This document shows, in pieces, positions 12,421 to 25,269 of a DNA stretch of 64,000 nucleotides. The position numbers were made by a program, and so were the translations under genes. Source of the DNA: Liquidambar formosana (lineage: Eukaryota; Streptophyta; Magnoliopsida; Saxifragales; Altingiaceae); NCBI GenBank assembly GCA_039720395.1, contig CM077824.1, positions 18,747,046-18,811,045 of the forward strand, read 5' to 3'. A model generated the notes under the pieces. It saw only the letters and a program-made list of their open reading frames with translations. It was not told where the DNA came from and made no database searches. Positions within the stretch are counted from its first letter, which is position 1. Each line of letters begins with the position of its first letter.

Positions 12421-12662
12421 GGAGGATGATACCGTGCTTCGGGGTTATTGACGAGAAGTGGAAGATAATGATAGGAGGGCTACTGTATGATCTGGTTGGT
12501 GTTAAGAGGAGGATGCGATCGTCGAACCTCAGGTTGTCGAGAAGAGTAGCGAGAGATGAGGAGGATGATACCGTGCTTTGGGGTTGTTGACGAAAAGAGG
12601 ATCATGATGGGAGGGAGGGCTACTGTACTCTCTATCTGGTGTTGGGAGTAGGAGGTGATCGT
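12421..12662. repeat. Imperfect tandem duplication, about 140-bp period
   Basis: The block beginning GAGGATGATACCGTGCTTCG (12421) recurs at 12560 with scattered changes and small indels through a shared GGTGATCG/GCGATCG end. No protein function is evident; the frames across it are not gene-like. Confidence 0.7.
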
Positions 12663-14052
12663 GGGTGTTATAGTTGAGAAGAATAGTGAGAGGGGGGGAT
12701 GGTTACAGTGCTTCATTTTCATACGGGGAGAGGGGATGGGTTCTGCTAAAGTTGCAGCTGATGTGAAGGAGAGAGAGTGGGTTGTCTTGGAAAATGGGAA
12801 TGAATTTGGTTTAATACTAATCAGGAAGGAAGGGCATTTTTTTCCACAATTGGTTTTTATGTTTTATTTGGACATTATTTTCATTGTTAGTGGACTTTAA
12901 GTATGTGGGCAATCTTTGGGATTTTTAAGGGCAAATGCCCTATTTATATTGTGTTCATATTTTTTTCCCTTAATGTGTAGTATCATGGCATCAAGTATCA
13001 CAGTCAAGTCGAACCTCGCGCTGTCGAAGAACAATTGTGATTCGTAAATTTGGAATTGTTGAAGAAGTTATTCATCCAAATTGTTATTGACAAAATGATG
13101 TGGTTTAAGTGAAGGGCAGTAGCGTCAATTTGATGCCATCCGTTAACGGTGTTAGGCAACAAACTATTTGAATACCTAATTGACCCCTTTTAAACTGGGG
13201 GGTACTAAAATGAAACCTTCACCAAACTTGGGGGTAGTTTTCTGCATTTTACATTTTTACCCTATATTTTAATTAGATCTGAATTATTTTGCCTTCAAAT
13301 CTATAGTTTTGTAAATGAAAAATATAAACGTTTATTAGATGTTAATAGGGGTAAAATAGGGTTTTCAAACCCCATAATAGGGGCAATGTAGGATAATACT
13401 AAAAATTTCTGACATCAGATCCCAAACTGCAACTCAACTTATAATTCGGGTACTGAATTGATGCAATTTAAACTTTAAACCCTAAAGTGAAACTTGACTC
13501 AAACTTTGGACCCTAAAGTGCAATTTACCCCCTTTTTTTTTTTTTTTTTTTTGTCCCAAACTTTTATCACTTTGAAAGGTCAAATTATAATTTTTTTCAA
13601 TTTTTCCATATTATCCTTATAATATTAAAATGCACCACTGAAAGAGAGAAGTTAAGCTCATTAGCCACTCAACGCATCTTCTAAAATGGTAGCAAATTAT
13701 ATTTTACTACCTTATGTGGTATTTTGCTATCTTACTTAGAAATTAGTACTCCAATAGAGGTAATAAATATTAATATTTTAATATTATTTTATACATTAAA
13801 AAGTTTTAATATTTTAATATTGGTTCTTGTTTTTTTTGTTCAAGACTGTTGGAGGATGTGGGAGGAGCCCCAATGTTTTATTCAAAATAAAAGATTTGTT
13901 ACCTCTCTTCTCTCACTACAAATTTGAAAAGAGAGAGTGGTAGTAAATTTGTTTGTTTTTTTTTTTTTTGTCTTATGCTACCTCTATCGGAGGTCCTAAA
14001 AGAGGGAGAGAGGTAGCAAATTCAGATTTGCTACCTCTGTTGGAGATGCTCT
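12663..14052. other. No gene recognised; low-complexity AT-rich sequence
   Basis: Contains poly-T runs at 13530-13552 and 13959-13969 and phrases such as AACCCTAAAGTG and ATTTACCCCC that often occur near ends of plant DNA transposons, but I could not pair terminal repeats. The frame at 12655-12900 has no recognisable domain. Confidence 0.4.
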
Positions 14053-14510
14053 TAGGGATGTGTGCAGTGTGCGGGTTGGTTTGCAACGGTTTATGAATAA
14101 AACCATCAATCAATCCATTATAAGTGGGTTGTAAATTTTCTAACTCACTACCAAACTTCAAGTACTCAAAACCACTGGGTTAGTTGATTCTATTTTTTTT
14201 TATTTTTGTTGGTTTGTTACCTCCAGTTTAAGTTTAGTGAATTCTATCATGCCATGTTCAACTTGCTTTTTAATTAATATATTGTACTCTATTTTTTTTA
14301 TTTTTTTATTTTTGTTGGTTTGTTACCTCCAGTTTAAGTTTAGTGAATTCTATCATGCCATGTTCAACTTGCTTTTTAATTAATATATTGGGCCTTAATT
14401 GATTAATTGTTAATAATTTTGAAAAAATTAACCATTTAAGGAGTTTATACAAAACTTGATAAACACTTGCACATGCAATATCTTAATGCAAATTTTGTAA
14501 ATTATGACTT
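14053..14510. mobile_element. Fragment related to the hAT-type element at 29790
   Basis: From the AGGGATGTGTGCAG at 14053, the sequence follows the same order of phrases as 29790-30110: GGGTTGGTTTG, AACCATC, TGGGTTGTAAATTTTC, TATCATGCC and TATATTGGGCCTTAA against TATATTAGGCCTTAA. It contains a nearly perfect tandem duplication of about 100 bp (14188-14288 and 14289-14390). The right terminus is not identifiable. Confidence 0.55.
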
Positions 14511-15586
14511 CGCTAGTATGAACCCCCAAGTAATGCCCAAGTTCAAAAAGAAAATGATAAAAAAAAACAAAAACAAATAAATTATAACCAATTATCATCC
14601 CCTTATTACCTTTAAAAAAGAATTATAATCAACTCTCACCCCATCAAAGTGATGACTACTCCTAATATGACCTTGGGTTTCTCACAACCTACACTAAAAC
14701 GTTATAGACAATATAGTTAATATATAGTTCACTCCTTAGTTCCTAAAATTCACAAATTTCAACATAAAACCTATGGTAATTCAAAAATTGAACATATTAG
14801 TCATATATTTATAACCTGTACTAAGGTTAAAGAAATGTGAAATTTGGTTAGTAACTGTTGGCACTAAGGGTTCAATCCCATATGTTTTGATGATAACAAA
14901 GCAAAGTTGTTTTGTTTAGTTGCGAATGAAATATGAAGTTGTGATTTGGATAGGTTCAAATACATATACACTTCACTTATAGCAACTTGAAGTTACAATG
15001 CAAGTTATGTACTTTAAAGAAGCATATCCAACTCATTCACAACTTGGAATCCAACAATGAAGCATTCATGTTTAAAGATTGTGAGAGTTTTAGGATTTCA
15101 ATGTAAGAATATCACAATTCTTGCTCACTTAGGCTCTAAGGGCTTTAATCATTGCATATCATGGTTAATAAACTAATAAAACTTAGTTCAGTCACCAAAA
15201 AAAGGACTTATAACCCTATTAAACTAAAACCCAAATTATTGGACTCCTTATGCAAAATTTACATATTTTGAGAACTGGGTTTTCGAACGTTTAAATCTAT
15301 TTTTAGACATCCAAGTGGCTTTTCGGATTTCCAAGATTTTTTCAGACGTCCAAGTGGTCTTTTAAACGATCAAAAGTTTATAACTAGTTTCTTTGTTCTT
15401 TGGAATTTTTGGATGATCATTTCAGACGTCTAAGAGAACTTTTAGATGAACAAAATGTCTTTCAGACGTCCAAAACTATCAAGACTAACACATAATGACT
15501 AGTTTTTAAAACAGCTATTTGAGCATTAAATGTCCACCAAACTCCTTTTTTTGGTATTTATTGCTACAGAACGGTCATATTGGACC

Positions 15587-17931
15587 TGTGTGGGAAAATG
15601 TTAACTTATCCAATAGTAGGTCAGAACTGTACATGTGGCATTAAGTTCAATACCTGGACCTTAAATCTCGGACCTCAAGACTGGGACCTCAAATCTTAGA
15701 CCTCAAGATTGGGACCTCAGTTCCTCCAAACTCTATTCACTTACAAGTCCAGACTACATTCAAACTCCCATTATTGTCAAATTCGAATCCCTTTCAAGGT
15801 TGCCTTACTTCCATGGTAGGTTGACAATTTAAGTCTAGTTCTCAAGTTCAGGCTCAACCTAACTCTCTAAATAGCACGACCTTACCTAGGTCGGAATAAC
15901 TTTTACATAAGCACATGTAAAATGTGACTATAATCACAACTAGGCAACTAGAGTTAGACAGTTACGACTATAGTCAGACAGTTACCCTTAACCATGGTCA
16001 GGCAGTCAGATTTGACCATAGTTAGCTGTTGTCCCAAGTAAGTAACCCTAGAGAGGGTGAATAGGGTTTATGGCCAAATTAAAATCTAAATGCACAATAA
16101 AAATCATATTATTGCTAGAACAAGAAATAACACCAGTATGCAATAAACAAGAGATTTAGGAAAAGAGAGTGCAAACAATTTTAACGAAGTTCTGCTTCCC
16201 GCCTACGTCCTCGCCTCAAGAGCTTGCTTGAGGATTCAAATCCACTAAAATAATCTTCTTCCAAAGTGAAGACAAAACCTTTACAGCAAGAGTGTTTTTC
16301 ACACACTTAAACACATCCCTCTTCAAGAGCATCAAAAGTAAAGGATTTTCTCAATCCTTTAATACAAGATGATTTGTAGAATTTTTGTGTACAGAAAACT
16401 CTCTTCAAAGAGTAGATAACACAGTAGTTAAGAGCTCACTCAGCTATTGATTGATTTCACAATAAACGCCAACTTTTTTTTTCTTTTTTTTTAAGAAGAA
16501 TTTATTTTTTTATTAAAATTTCGAATTGAAAGGAAAAATAAAAGAATAAAGTCTGGTCTTGGTGGCTTATAAAGTGCCACAATCCAGCTCACAAATAAAA
16601 TGAGATAAAAATGAGCAATGAAACTCCAAAACTAAGATCTAAATCGATAATAAGGGAAACCATTGCATTTCTAGGGCTTGAGAGTAATAGAAAGTGATTT
16701 GTTTGTTTGATCTCAATAATTACTCATAAATGAGTTCAAGGCCCAAGGGTCCAAAATGACCGTTCTGTAGCAATTAATGTCGGGAAAGGAGGTTTGGTGG
16801 GCAATAAATGCTTCAAACAACTGTTAGAAAACTAGCCGTTATAAGTTAGATCCGAAGGTTTCGGACGTCTGAGTTGAAACTCGGACGTCTGAAAATTACA
16901 GTGTCCAATTTTCAGTAAAAAGACTTATTAGCATTCTTAAAGGCTTAGGTTGTCTGAGTCTTGTTTCGGACGTCTGAGGGATCGTATGAAAAAACAGTGT
17001 CCAAGGTGAGGTGAGGATAGACTCTCTGGTGTAGATAGATGTCTAATGCCTAGACTTAGACGTCTGAGATGCCATTCGGATGTTTGAGTTTTCACTCGGA
17101 CGTCGGAGTTTCCCAGTGATAAAAAGCAAATTTGTTTAAATGAGGTCCAACACTTTGGGATTCAACTCAAATGGCTTATGGGACTATTATGGTACTAAAC
17201 CTAAGTTCTTTTAGTTTGTTACTATTAAGTTAATATATGAAAAGCCCATATATCCTAAGTGAGCAAGGATTTTGAAATAATCTTACATAAGATCCTAAGC
17301 TCTCACAATCTATCTTAAAAGAGCTTGAACACCTTCAGCTTGATTTCCATTGATTCATTTGATTATAATGTGCCTCTTTTGAAATCCATGAACTTCATTG
17401 TTGCTTATTTGAAGTGTATTAAAGATATAACCTGTTTTAATCAAAACTACAACTTCAGTAGCAACCAAAACATACTTGCTTTGTTATCATCAAAACACAT
17501 GGGATTGAACCCTTAGGTTCAACATTAGCTCTAACCTAACCATGGTCAAGCAGTTATTCTTTCAACCATAGTCAAGAACTAACTAGAGTTCTCATACCTC
17601 TATAAAAGGATGGAATAACTTTCTCACAAGCACATGCAAAATATGACTATGATCACAACTATCTAACTAGAATTAGACAGTTACAACTATAGTCAGGCAC
17701 TCATCTCCACTTTCATTCTCAATTCTAGCGACCATTGTCAACATTGTCAGCATCCATGGCGACTTCCTCCTAAAGCTCCATCCTCAGATTTACTCTGATC
17801 ACCAGCTCCACCATTCTTCGTCAAGATTTCAACCGTATCTTACAACCTCTGCTTTAAACGCTATCAGTTCTCTTACTGGCGACCTCTGCGAGCGATGGCC
17901 TAGTAGCTTGTCTAAAAATTTTTCCCGTACA
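15587..17931 (+). mobile_element. Solo LTR B, inserted in LTR A
   Basis: Starts TGTGTGGGAAAATG and ends TTTTTCCCGTACA, with perfect GGACC duplications at 15582-15586 and 17932-17936. The corresponding site in LTR C, which lacks this insertion, shows the undisrupted sequence. Without LTR C inside it is about 840 bp. It has an internal direct repeat (about 15890-16000 and 17610-17710) and repeated CCATGGTCA/CCATAGTCA motifs. Its TATAAAAGG at 17602-17610 could be the LTR promoter. Confidence 0.85.
16027..17524 (-). mobile_element. Solo LTR C, inserted in LTR B, same family as A
   Basis: Read on the minus strand it begins TGTTGAACCTAAGGGTTC (ending at 17524) and ends GGGACAACA (16027). TTAGC flanks it on both sides (16022-16026 and 17525-17529). 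It is 1,498 bp, of the same family as LTR A in the opposite orientation, so A and C form a long inverted repeat. It carries several CGGACGTCTGAG motifs (16860-17110). Confidence 0.88.
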
Positions 17932-18604
17932 GGACCCAAGGGCTATAAGAACAAGACTTAAGATCATTTATGAGTATTCATTGAACATCAAAGAAGAGCA
18001 TTTATTATTGTTCTCATTTAAGCCCTAGAAATCTCAATTGAGCTTTTGTTGTGATCATTCAATAGTTGAGTATGCTTTTATTACTATGTTACCTACTCTT
18101 GGAGAGAGTTTTTCAAACACACAAATAACTCAAATCATCTTGTATTGAAGGGTTAAGAAAACCCTAAATTTGTAGCACTTGAAGAGTGCATTTATGCAAG
18201 TGTTGGTGAAGAACACTTGTTTTTGTAAAGGTTTGATCTCCACCTGCAAGGAGATTGGTATAGTGGATTGAGGAATCCTCAATCGACCTCTTAAGGCGAG
18301 GACGTAGGTTGAGAGGCCGAATCTCGGTAATATCATTTGCAATCTCTCTCTCTTAATCTTCTTATTGATTATCTTATTATTTGTTTTCAGATTTATTCTT
18401 ACTTGTAATAAAATGATTTTAAGATTGCATTTGATTTCATACTTAGTTGAAAACTCTATTTACCCCCATCTAGGATTGTTCGCTTGGGATAACAATAACT
18501 CTTGCCTAGTGCCTACAGATAATGACAGTTATTTGATTAATTGGATTTTAAATTTAAGCAAATGATCTTCTAAAAAAAGTTCAAATTCAAATTATGTAAT
18601 GGAT

Positions 18605-18731
18605 AAAATTGGTACTTTTCTTTGGAAAATTTGGTGTGCTAGAAATAATGTTTTTTTCAATAATGAAACTTTTAATAAATTTTTAATTATAGAGCGAGCT
18701 ACTATCTTTTTTTTCAAACTACATGATTAAC
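18605..18731 (+). pseudogene. Possible LINE-type RNase H remnant
   Basis: One open stretch reads IGTFLWKIWCARNNVFF followed by a hydrophobic segment and a stop at 18729. The W.IW.ARN..F pattern is typical of the C-terminal RNase H-like region of plant non-LTR retrotransposon proteins. Nothing upstream supports a longer gene. Confidence 0.4.
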
Positions 18732-19564
18732 TTATTTATAAATAATATTAACTTTGTTGACAGGCTCAGAAAGAATGGTAGTTAATTGGGAAGATTTAAT
18801 AGGTAAAACTAGTTTGAGGGGGAATTGAAAAAACATATGGTAATTCTAGTTAACATTAAGAATTAATTTTAAAAGAAAAATTAGATATTCAACATAATTT
18901 ATTTAAAAAACAATCTAATTGTGACCACGTAATAATTTATCAAATTTTATAAGATAAAATATATTACAATAAACTCTAAAAGAATAAGAAAATCAAATTA
19001 AGAATTCTATAAAGGTAACAAATATATATATATATCGAGTAGGTTTTATGGGGGTTTCTCGATTGCTATACATATACCATATGGATACCCTTTGGGTGTG
19101 GGTCTCTTGATTGTTGGTAGAGAGAAAGAAAATGTTTTTCAATGGGGGTGGGTATCGCGAGGAGAGAGAGAGAGAGAGAGAGCATCATCTAATACCCCAT
19201 GGGTGGGTCTCTTGATTGCTGGGAAAAAGAGAAACAATGTTTTTGAGTTGAGTGAGTTTCGTGGTGGTTGAAACAGCCCATCATCTTCACCTCTTGTTCC
19301 CGTCACGTTGGCACCCATGCCATCACCTTCCAAAAACCAATCCTGTTGGAATCCTTCCACAAAGTCGGTCAATCTTATGTAATCTGATTTCTATATATAT
19401 ATATATATAGGATGTTGATCAGGTAAGTACGTGCTAATATAACTTATATCAACACTTGTATTGGGAGTTGTACCTTGTGCATTAGTGAGATATGAGACAC
19501 ATTGGACCAATGTAAGGGGTACAACCCCTAATGCATGGTGCTGATATGCATGGGAACATAATTG

Positions 19565-19596
<32 letters not shown>

Positions 19597-20073
19597 CGTG
19601 CGCGTGCGCATGCATGGTGGGGAAGCATTAAAAAAAAACTGTGCCATAAACATAATAAAAGCAATTAAACAACTATCTTTTTTTAAAACAAGGTTAAATT
19701 TAACTTTGCATTTATATGATAATAGATAGATTACCCCCAATGATAATATAAGGGTTTTTTTTTTTTTTTTCCTTCAGTTTTTTAATAGACTACTGGAGGT
19801 ATTGTGAAAATGGGTTCATAATAAAATTAGGTATCAAATTATATATATTTTACTTTAGATGCTAACTTGATACTTACCCTACACTACAGGGCAATAACGT
19901 ATTTATCTTATTTTTACTAGTTTTTAAGATGCCACAAATGTGATGAGGTGATTGCACGTGACTTTTATGTTAGCTATTTAAATGGAAAAAAAATAAAAAT
20001 TTATGGACTAAATTGCTTCACTAAAGATAATTTTAAGTGTAAAATTAAATTTATTTTTAATCTAGATATTACT
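18732..20073. other. No gene; microsatellites
   Basis: AT-rich sequence with a GA run at 19160-19181, AT runs at 19023-19034 and 19395-19409, and a TG/CG run at 19575-19611 that creates HTHTHT-type false frames. No gene or terminal repeats recognised. Confidence 0.6.
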
Positions 20074-20085
20074 TTGACACTAGGG

Positions 20086-21756
20086 TGTTAGGATTATGCC
20101 CTAGAGCCAATCATAGAGATGATTGTTTAGGGATTAGGAACAATCATTTGATTTCATTTATGTATGTCACATTTATTATTGATTCAATAAAAGGGCTTAT
20201 TCTATTATGTTTATATGCATCATTTATATTTACATAATATGTCCATGGAGTTAGAGTTGAGAATATGGAATTACAAAGAGTTGTAATTTTGAGACTATAG
20301 ATATATCTCTGTACTAAACTCCTAAAGCATTCCTAGTTGAAGGTTCACTATGATGGACAGTAATGAACCATAGGACTAGCACTTGTTAGGTTGACTCTAT
20401 AGGAGGATAGCTAGTCTCAAGCTATTTGTGTGGAGACACTACAACCAACAAGTGGGTGCCTATTGCGAGAATAGGTACACTGAATGTGACCAAAGATATG
20501 AGATAAACTGAATGGAGTTTTATCCTGCCTGTCAATCAGTTTCTCATTGTTATAGTGGTACAAGTAATCCTTAGACCTGAGACACCATAGTTGTCTTATG
20601 CATGTAGCTTTAGAAGTTTGATAACACTAAGTGCAGATCCTATTCAGGGGTCTGCAAAGGTGTTCATTGGCCCTACTGCTATGTGTATGAAGGCATGTGA
20701 GTGATCAACAAGGGATCCATCACTCTCAGGAAAAAGAGAGAGAATGTCTCATATAGCATTCATAATATAACTCATTAAATCCATGGCCATGGTAGGATGA
20801 ATATGAAAAGAGTTTCATGAGTTCATCAATGAGTTGATATTCATGATTGAGTATAAAGTAATTAAACTAGGGACTTGACAGACTTCCATGTCCTATTAAT
20901 TTAATTGGAGACATTGTGTTGAAAGAAGGATGCAATTGTAACCTATAAACTATAACAGAAGGGTTCTTTGTTAGATACTTATTCACCTCATTAAGGACAA
21001 CACCATGAACCATATGCTAGGTATTATTCATGGTTAGTAGAAGCCCTAATTGATATAAGTGAGTTATAATCAATTAGGGAGTTGGAAGGAGTTCCAATTA
21101 GACCCTGAATGGAAAGAGTTCCATTGTGCACACCTTGTGCTATTCCTACTACTTGATGATGTGAACCCAATGGGTCACACACTGATCATGCAAGATGAGC
21201 TTTTAAGTCTATGAGAGAAAGGGTATGAGTGCATAAAGAATAGTTCTTTGAGGTCTTGTTTGTATTTGATGTAAACAATAGGGGTTATTGTGCAATTTAG
21301 GGAAATTGCACAAAACCCTAAAAGGGTTCTCCCCCAAGGCCGGCCCCTTTAGTGTGGCATATATAAGTCATACTTATGTGTGACATGGCATAGGCTTGCT
21401 TGCACACTCCCAACCCTAGCCGTCCAAAGTGTTGGAGGCTTTCTTCTCTCTCTCTTTCTTCTCCACCTCTAGCAACAACAAGTAAGAAGAAGGAAAAGAC
21501 CTGAAGCTCTAGCTAGGTGTGGATACCGTTGGAGGCAGCACACTTGGGCTGCTCATTCACCGCTGTCCGGAATCAAAGCTTGGAGCAAAAAGGAGAAGAC
21601 ATAATCAACTGTAAGTTCTAAACCCTCTCTTTGTAATTAGGGTTTTATTGTTTTGTATGAACCACAATCAGATTCATGGGTTGCATGGAATTGATAGGAA
21701 ATTTTTGTTATTCAAGTTATTCCGCATTCTATTTCCTTCTAGTTCAATTCCTTACA
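20086..21756 (+). repeat. 5' LTR of the copia element
   Basis: Direct repeat of 28118-29788 with identical length. A TATATAAG at 21359-21366 is a plausible promoter TATA box, about 20 bp after the CCGGCCCC segment. Confidence 0.95.
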
Positions 21757-21757
21757 G

Positions 21758-21770
21758 TGGTATCAGAGCC
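21758..21770 (+). promoter_or_regulatory. Primer-binding site (initiator Met-tRNA)
   Basis: TGGTATCAGAGCC lies one base after the 5' LTR. This is the standard plant Met-tRNA complement used to prime reverse transcription. Confidence 0.95.
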
Positions 21771-24700
21771 ATGGTTGTGCTTCATACAAACATCATATGG
21801 TCTGGTATTTATGGTACAATTAATTGGACATTGGTGTTCTAATTAGTTTTAAGAAAACTAGGGTTTTATAAAACTGTTATGATCAGTTTTCATGATAGTC
21901 ATGAAAAACCGTCATCTTGTTTTGCATGCCAAAATTTGAGTTCTCCTCCAAAATTTTCGTGCCATATATGGTTAGAAAGCTCTTCGAATCAGCTTTCAAA
22001 CCCAACAAACGGTTCGTCGATCCGAGTTCTGTAGAGAAAGTTATGAATTTTTTACTACAGGCTGTCTGGAAAGACAGTTTTACGCGGGAATGGAACTCTA
22101 GGTTGTTCTTCATCTTCTTCTTATATTAATTTGATTTATATTAATCATATGATGATTATATACAATTATATATACTGTATATATAATTACTATATGTATT
22201 TGATACATTAAAAATCGAATTTAAAAGAAAAACAAGATTGAAGTTCTTGAAGAGGCTGAATCTGGGTTCTTGAAAAACCCAGGTTAGTTTTCTGGTTTTT
22301 GTTCATTCTCTTCCATTAAAATCATTATGAATGATCATAGATTTAATAATATATTGTATATATGTTTATCATTGATGTTGGTATGAGTTTTGAATTAAAA
22401 ACAATCAAAAAGTTTGAGTTCTAAAATTTTCCAGCAAAGCAGTTTTCTGGGCAGCATGATACAGCCATGGTTATTGGCATGTATCTTCTTCATAGGAGCA
22501 AGGCAGGGCATGGAACCACCTCTATTAGAATCGTGGGACACTAGGGGATAAACCCCAAGTGGTGCGGCAGCCATTAGATGGCATCTTCTAGGGTTTTAGA
22601 ACCCATTCTCTTCATTATCGTTTTGCTGAAATTTTCTGGATAATCTTCATAGATTTATTTGCAGCGGCTGTTTGGGCTTGATTTGATCAATTAAATCTCA
22701 CCTATGGGGGTCGAAAATCATATGGAGATATGGCTTGAGGGTTGCCAAAGCTTGGGCAGCCATGGTTGGATCGTGGCAGCCATGAAAGCTTCTTTGAAGC
22801 TTCATCTTCTTCAGCAGGCAGCAGCTAGGGTTTATGGAAACCCCTCCCAAATTCGACCTAGGGCTCTTGGCCCTTAATCACCACCTCTGTGATGATTGTC
22901 CCAGATGTAGGAGAGTGCCCCAAGGCCTGGCATAGGCTGGCAGCAGCCATGGGTGGATCGTGGCAGCCATGGAAGCTCCATGGCAGCCTCCTTCTATTTT
23001 CGGAAATTAGGGTTTTCTTAGGAAACCCTAATCCTATGTGTACTAGGGTTTTAGAAACCCTAATTATCCTCATTAATGTGTCCTATTAGGGTTCTAATTA
23101 TGACATTAATGACCAGCCTTGGTCATTAATGAACCCGGTTCTAATTAAATGCATTAGGGTTTGAGTTTATGAAACCCTAACCCTAATACATTTTAAATTT
23201 GATTTCTCCCAAATTAAATTAATTCCGAAATTAATTATATAATTAATATTGATTAATTTTAAGATGTTTTAAATTGTTTAAAGCAATTTTGGAATAAATT
23301 TATTTTCTGGAATTTTTTATTTAAATAAAATTGTTTTATTTATTTAAGTTAATTCCTAATACTATAGTATTAGATACTAGTTAGTATTATTTAATTGTTT
23401 TAATTATTCTAATGATTTTGATTAATATGATTGATCAAAATTAGATGTTTTAAAGAGTTAAAACATGTTAGGATAGATTAAAATAATTTTGGGAAATTAA
23501 ATGATTAAAAGGAGTTTTAATTCAATAATTGATTTCTAAATTAGGGTTTTAGAAATTCTAATTTTAGAAATTAATAAATGCCATTTATTTTGTTTTATTA
23601 AGTTGTTTCAATTATTCTAGTAATTTTGATTAATATGATTGATCAAAATACAATGTTTTAAAGAGTTAAAATCATACTAGAATAGATTAAAATAATCTTT
23701 GAAAATTATTGATTAAAAGGAGTTTTAATTCAATAATTGATTTCTAAATTAGGGTTTAGGAAATTCTAATTTTAGAAATTAATAAAACATTACCATTTTC
23801 ATTATTTTAATTTTGGATATGATATTTTGAGGTCCCCTAATGAGATTAGGAAGCATTAATGAGATTAATGAAGTCCAATTAATAGAGTTACCATAATGCC
23901 CATATGTTTTAATTGCTTACAGTACTTTTATTTATGCAATATGATTGTATAATTGTGTGTGGATGATGATTATGGACTAAGCCCCCTTAAACCAATTGTG
24001 ATTGGCCGTCTTATGGGTTGTGAAATATTTTTCAAAGGGTTGTAATTTATTTATGGTGATGTAATTTTTTAATGGGGGCTTGCATGCCACCTTTTTCTCC
24101 TTCACTCTCTCTATCATTCTCTTATGTACCCCACATTCCCCTTATGTATCCCTTTCTTTAAATTATATAAATGTTATGTAATCGAGAGCGCACTAAGGAG
24201 CATGGTGGACTCAAAAGAGCATAGTAGAGCCCAACAAGCCAATGGTGGAGACCATCAAGCTCGTGGAGGAATTAGAGGACTTGAAAGCTTAGAGAAGACT
24301 TTCAAGAATGCATGCATGTTTCCATTGAATGTTTTACGATCACCTATACCTACAATAGACCTTGGATTCAATCTATTGGCTTGGATTGAATCTTCTTAAA
24401 GTCCATAATCATCATAGTGGGAGCTTTAATTTATGAGATAATTGTATTAGCTCCAATACCATAGTTTGGTATATGTTACCTATTCACTTAGGGACTAATA
24501 TCAAAATATGGTACTTTATATATGTTGATATATAATAGCATGCGATGTATGATTTATAATAGCATGAGATGTATGATTATAAATAGCATAATTTATATGT
24601 TTAAATTTTGATACATAGGATGCATGTTAATTTGATGAGACCCTTTAAAACCCCTCTTATTTAATATTAAGTTAAAAATGGAGAAGTTATTGGGGAATGA

Positions 24701-25269
24701 ATTCTTCATTGCCTTCCATCATTATAGGATCATCTAACGTCCCTTAATGTGGGTACCTGGCTGCAGACATGTAGGAGCTACCCATGTTAAAGACATTACT
24801 TGAAACTATCACATATGAGATATCATGGGGTGCCTAAACTGGTATATACCAAGAAACTAACATGTGAGGTATATATTTGGCGAAACATACCTGTGTGAAT
24901 GATGGGTTTAAATTAACTAAGGAAGTATTCCAAGAAACTAACATGTGAAGTGTATGTTCCCTAGAGGCAAAATGATTGGAACTTGCTTATGAAGCAATAG
25001 ACAAAGAGTTGTCTTCTTATTGTGGGTTAGAAGTCAAGAAACTAACATGTGAGGCTTCTAGGTCACAGTGGACCCCAATCCCCATTAGGAATGAGATTCC
25101 CGAATTCCATTAGAGGGTGTATGGAATTTGATAAAATAGTGGGAGGTACCATATGATTAAAGACTCAATCATTATGGATAAAAATGAAATCTAATTCTTT
25201 GTTTATGTAGATTACCTAATTACTCACCTCAAAACCTCTATTTCCTAATATAGGATATTGATAGTTTGA
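21771..25269 (+). other. Long non-coding leader of the copia element with internal tandem repeat
   Basis: 3.5 kb without a credible gene. Many AAACCCTAA-type phrases occur at 22550-23180. A direct duplication of about 200 bp lies at 23393-23600 and 23601-23797. A phrase AAGAAACTAACATGTGA recurs near 24860, 24930 and 25035. The short frames here (for example 21917-22129 and 24124-24399) show no domain. Confidence 0.65.

Larger units (their letters stand above)
14856..18494 (+). mobile_element. Solo LTR A (outermost of three nested LTRs)
   Basis: Starts TGTTGGCACTAAGGG and ends TTGGGATAACA. Flanks are GTAAC (14851-14855) and ATAAC (18495-18499), a 5-bp duplication with one change. Without its insert (15587-17936) it is about 1.29 kb. 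Sequence order and motifs match LTR C in the opposite orientation: the GTTCAATCCCAT start, repeated AGACGTC-type motifs, GCTACAGAACGGTCAT, AGGCGAGGACGTAGG and the end. The GACGTC palindrome repeats recall the palindrome-rich LTRs of Sireviruses, but with no polyprotein the family is an inference. Confidence 0.8.

Noticed and set aside
12655..12900. 81-codon plus-strand frame
   Set aside because: No domain, overlaps a local tandem duplication and has no supporting gene structure.
19391..19740. Minus-strand frames with HTHTHT tracts
   Set aside because: Artefacts of the TG/CG repeat at 19575-19611.
21758..21770. Met-tRNA-like sequences (also 38068 and 51087) as tRNA genes
   Set aside because: Only the 3' tRNA complement is present, directly beside LTR or viral intergenic ends; these are primer-binding sites.
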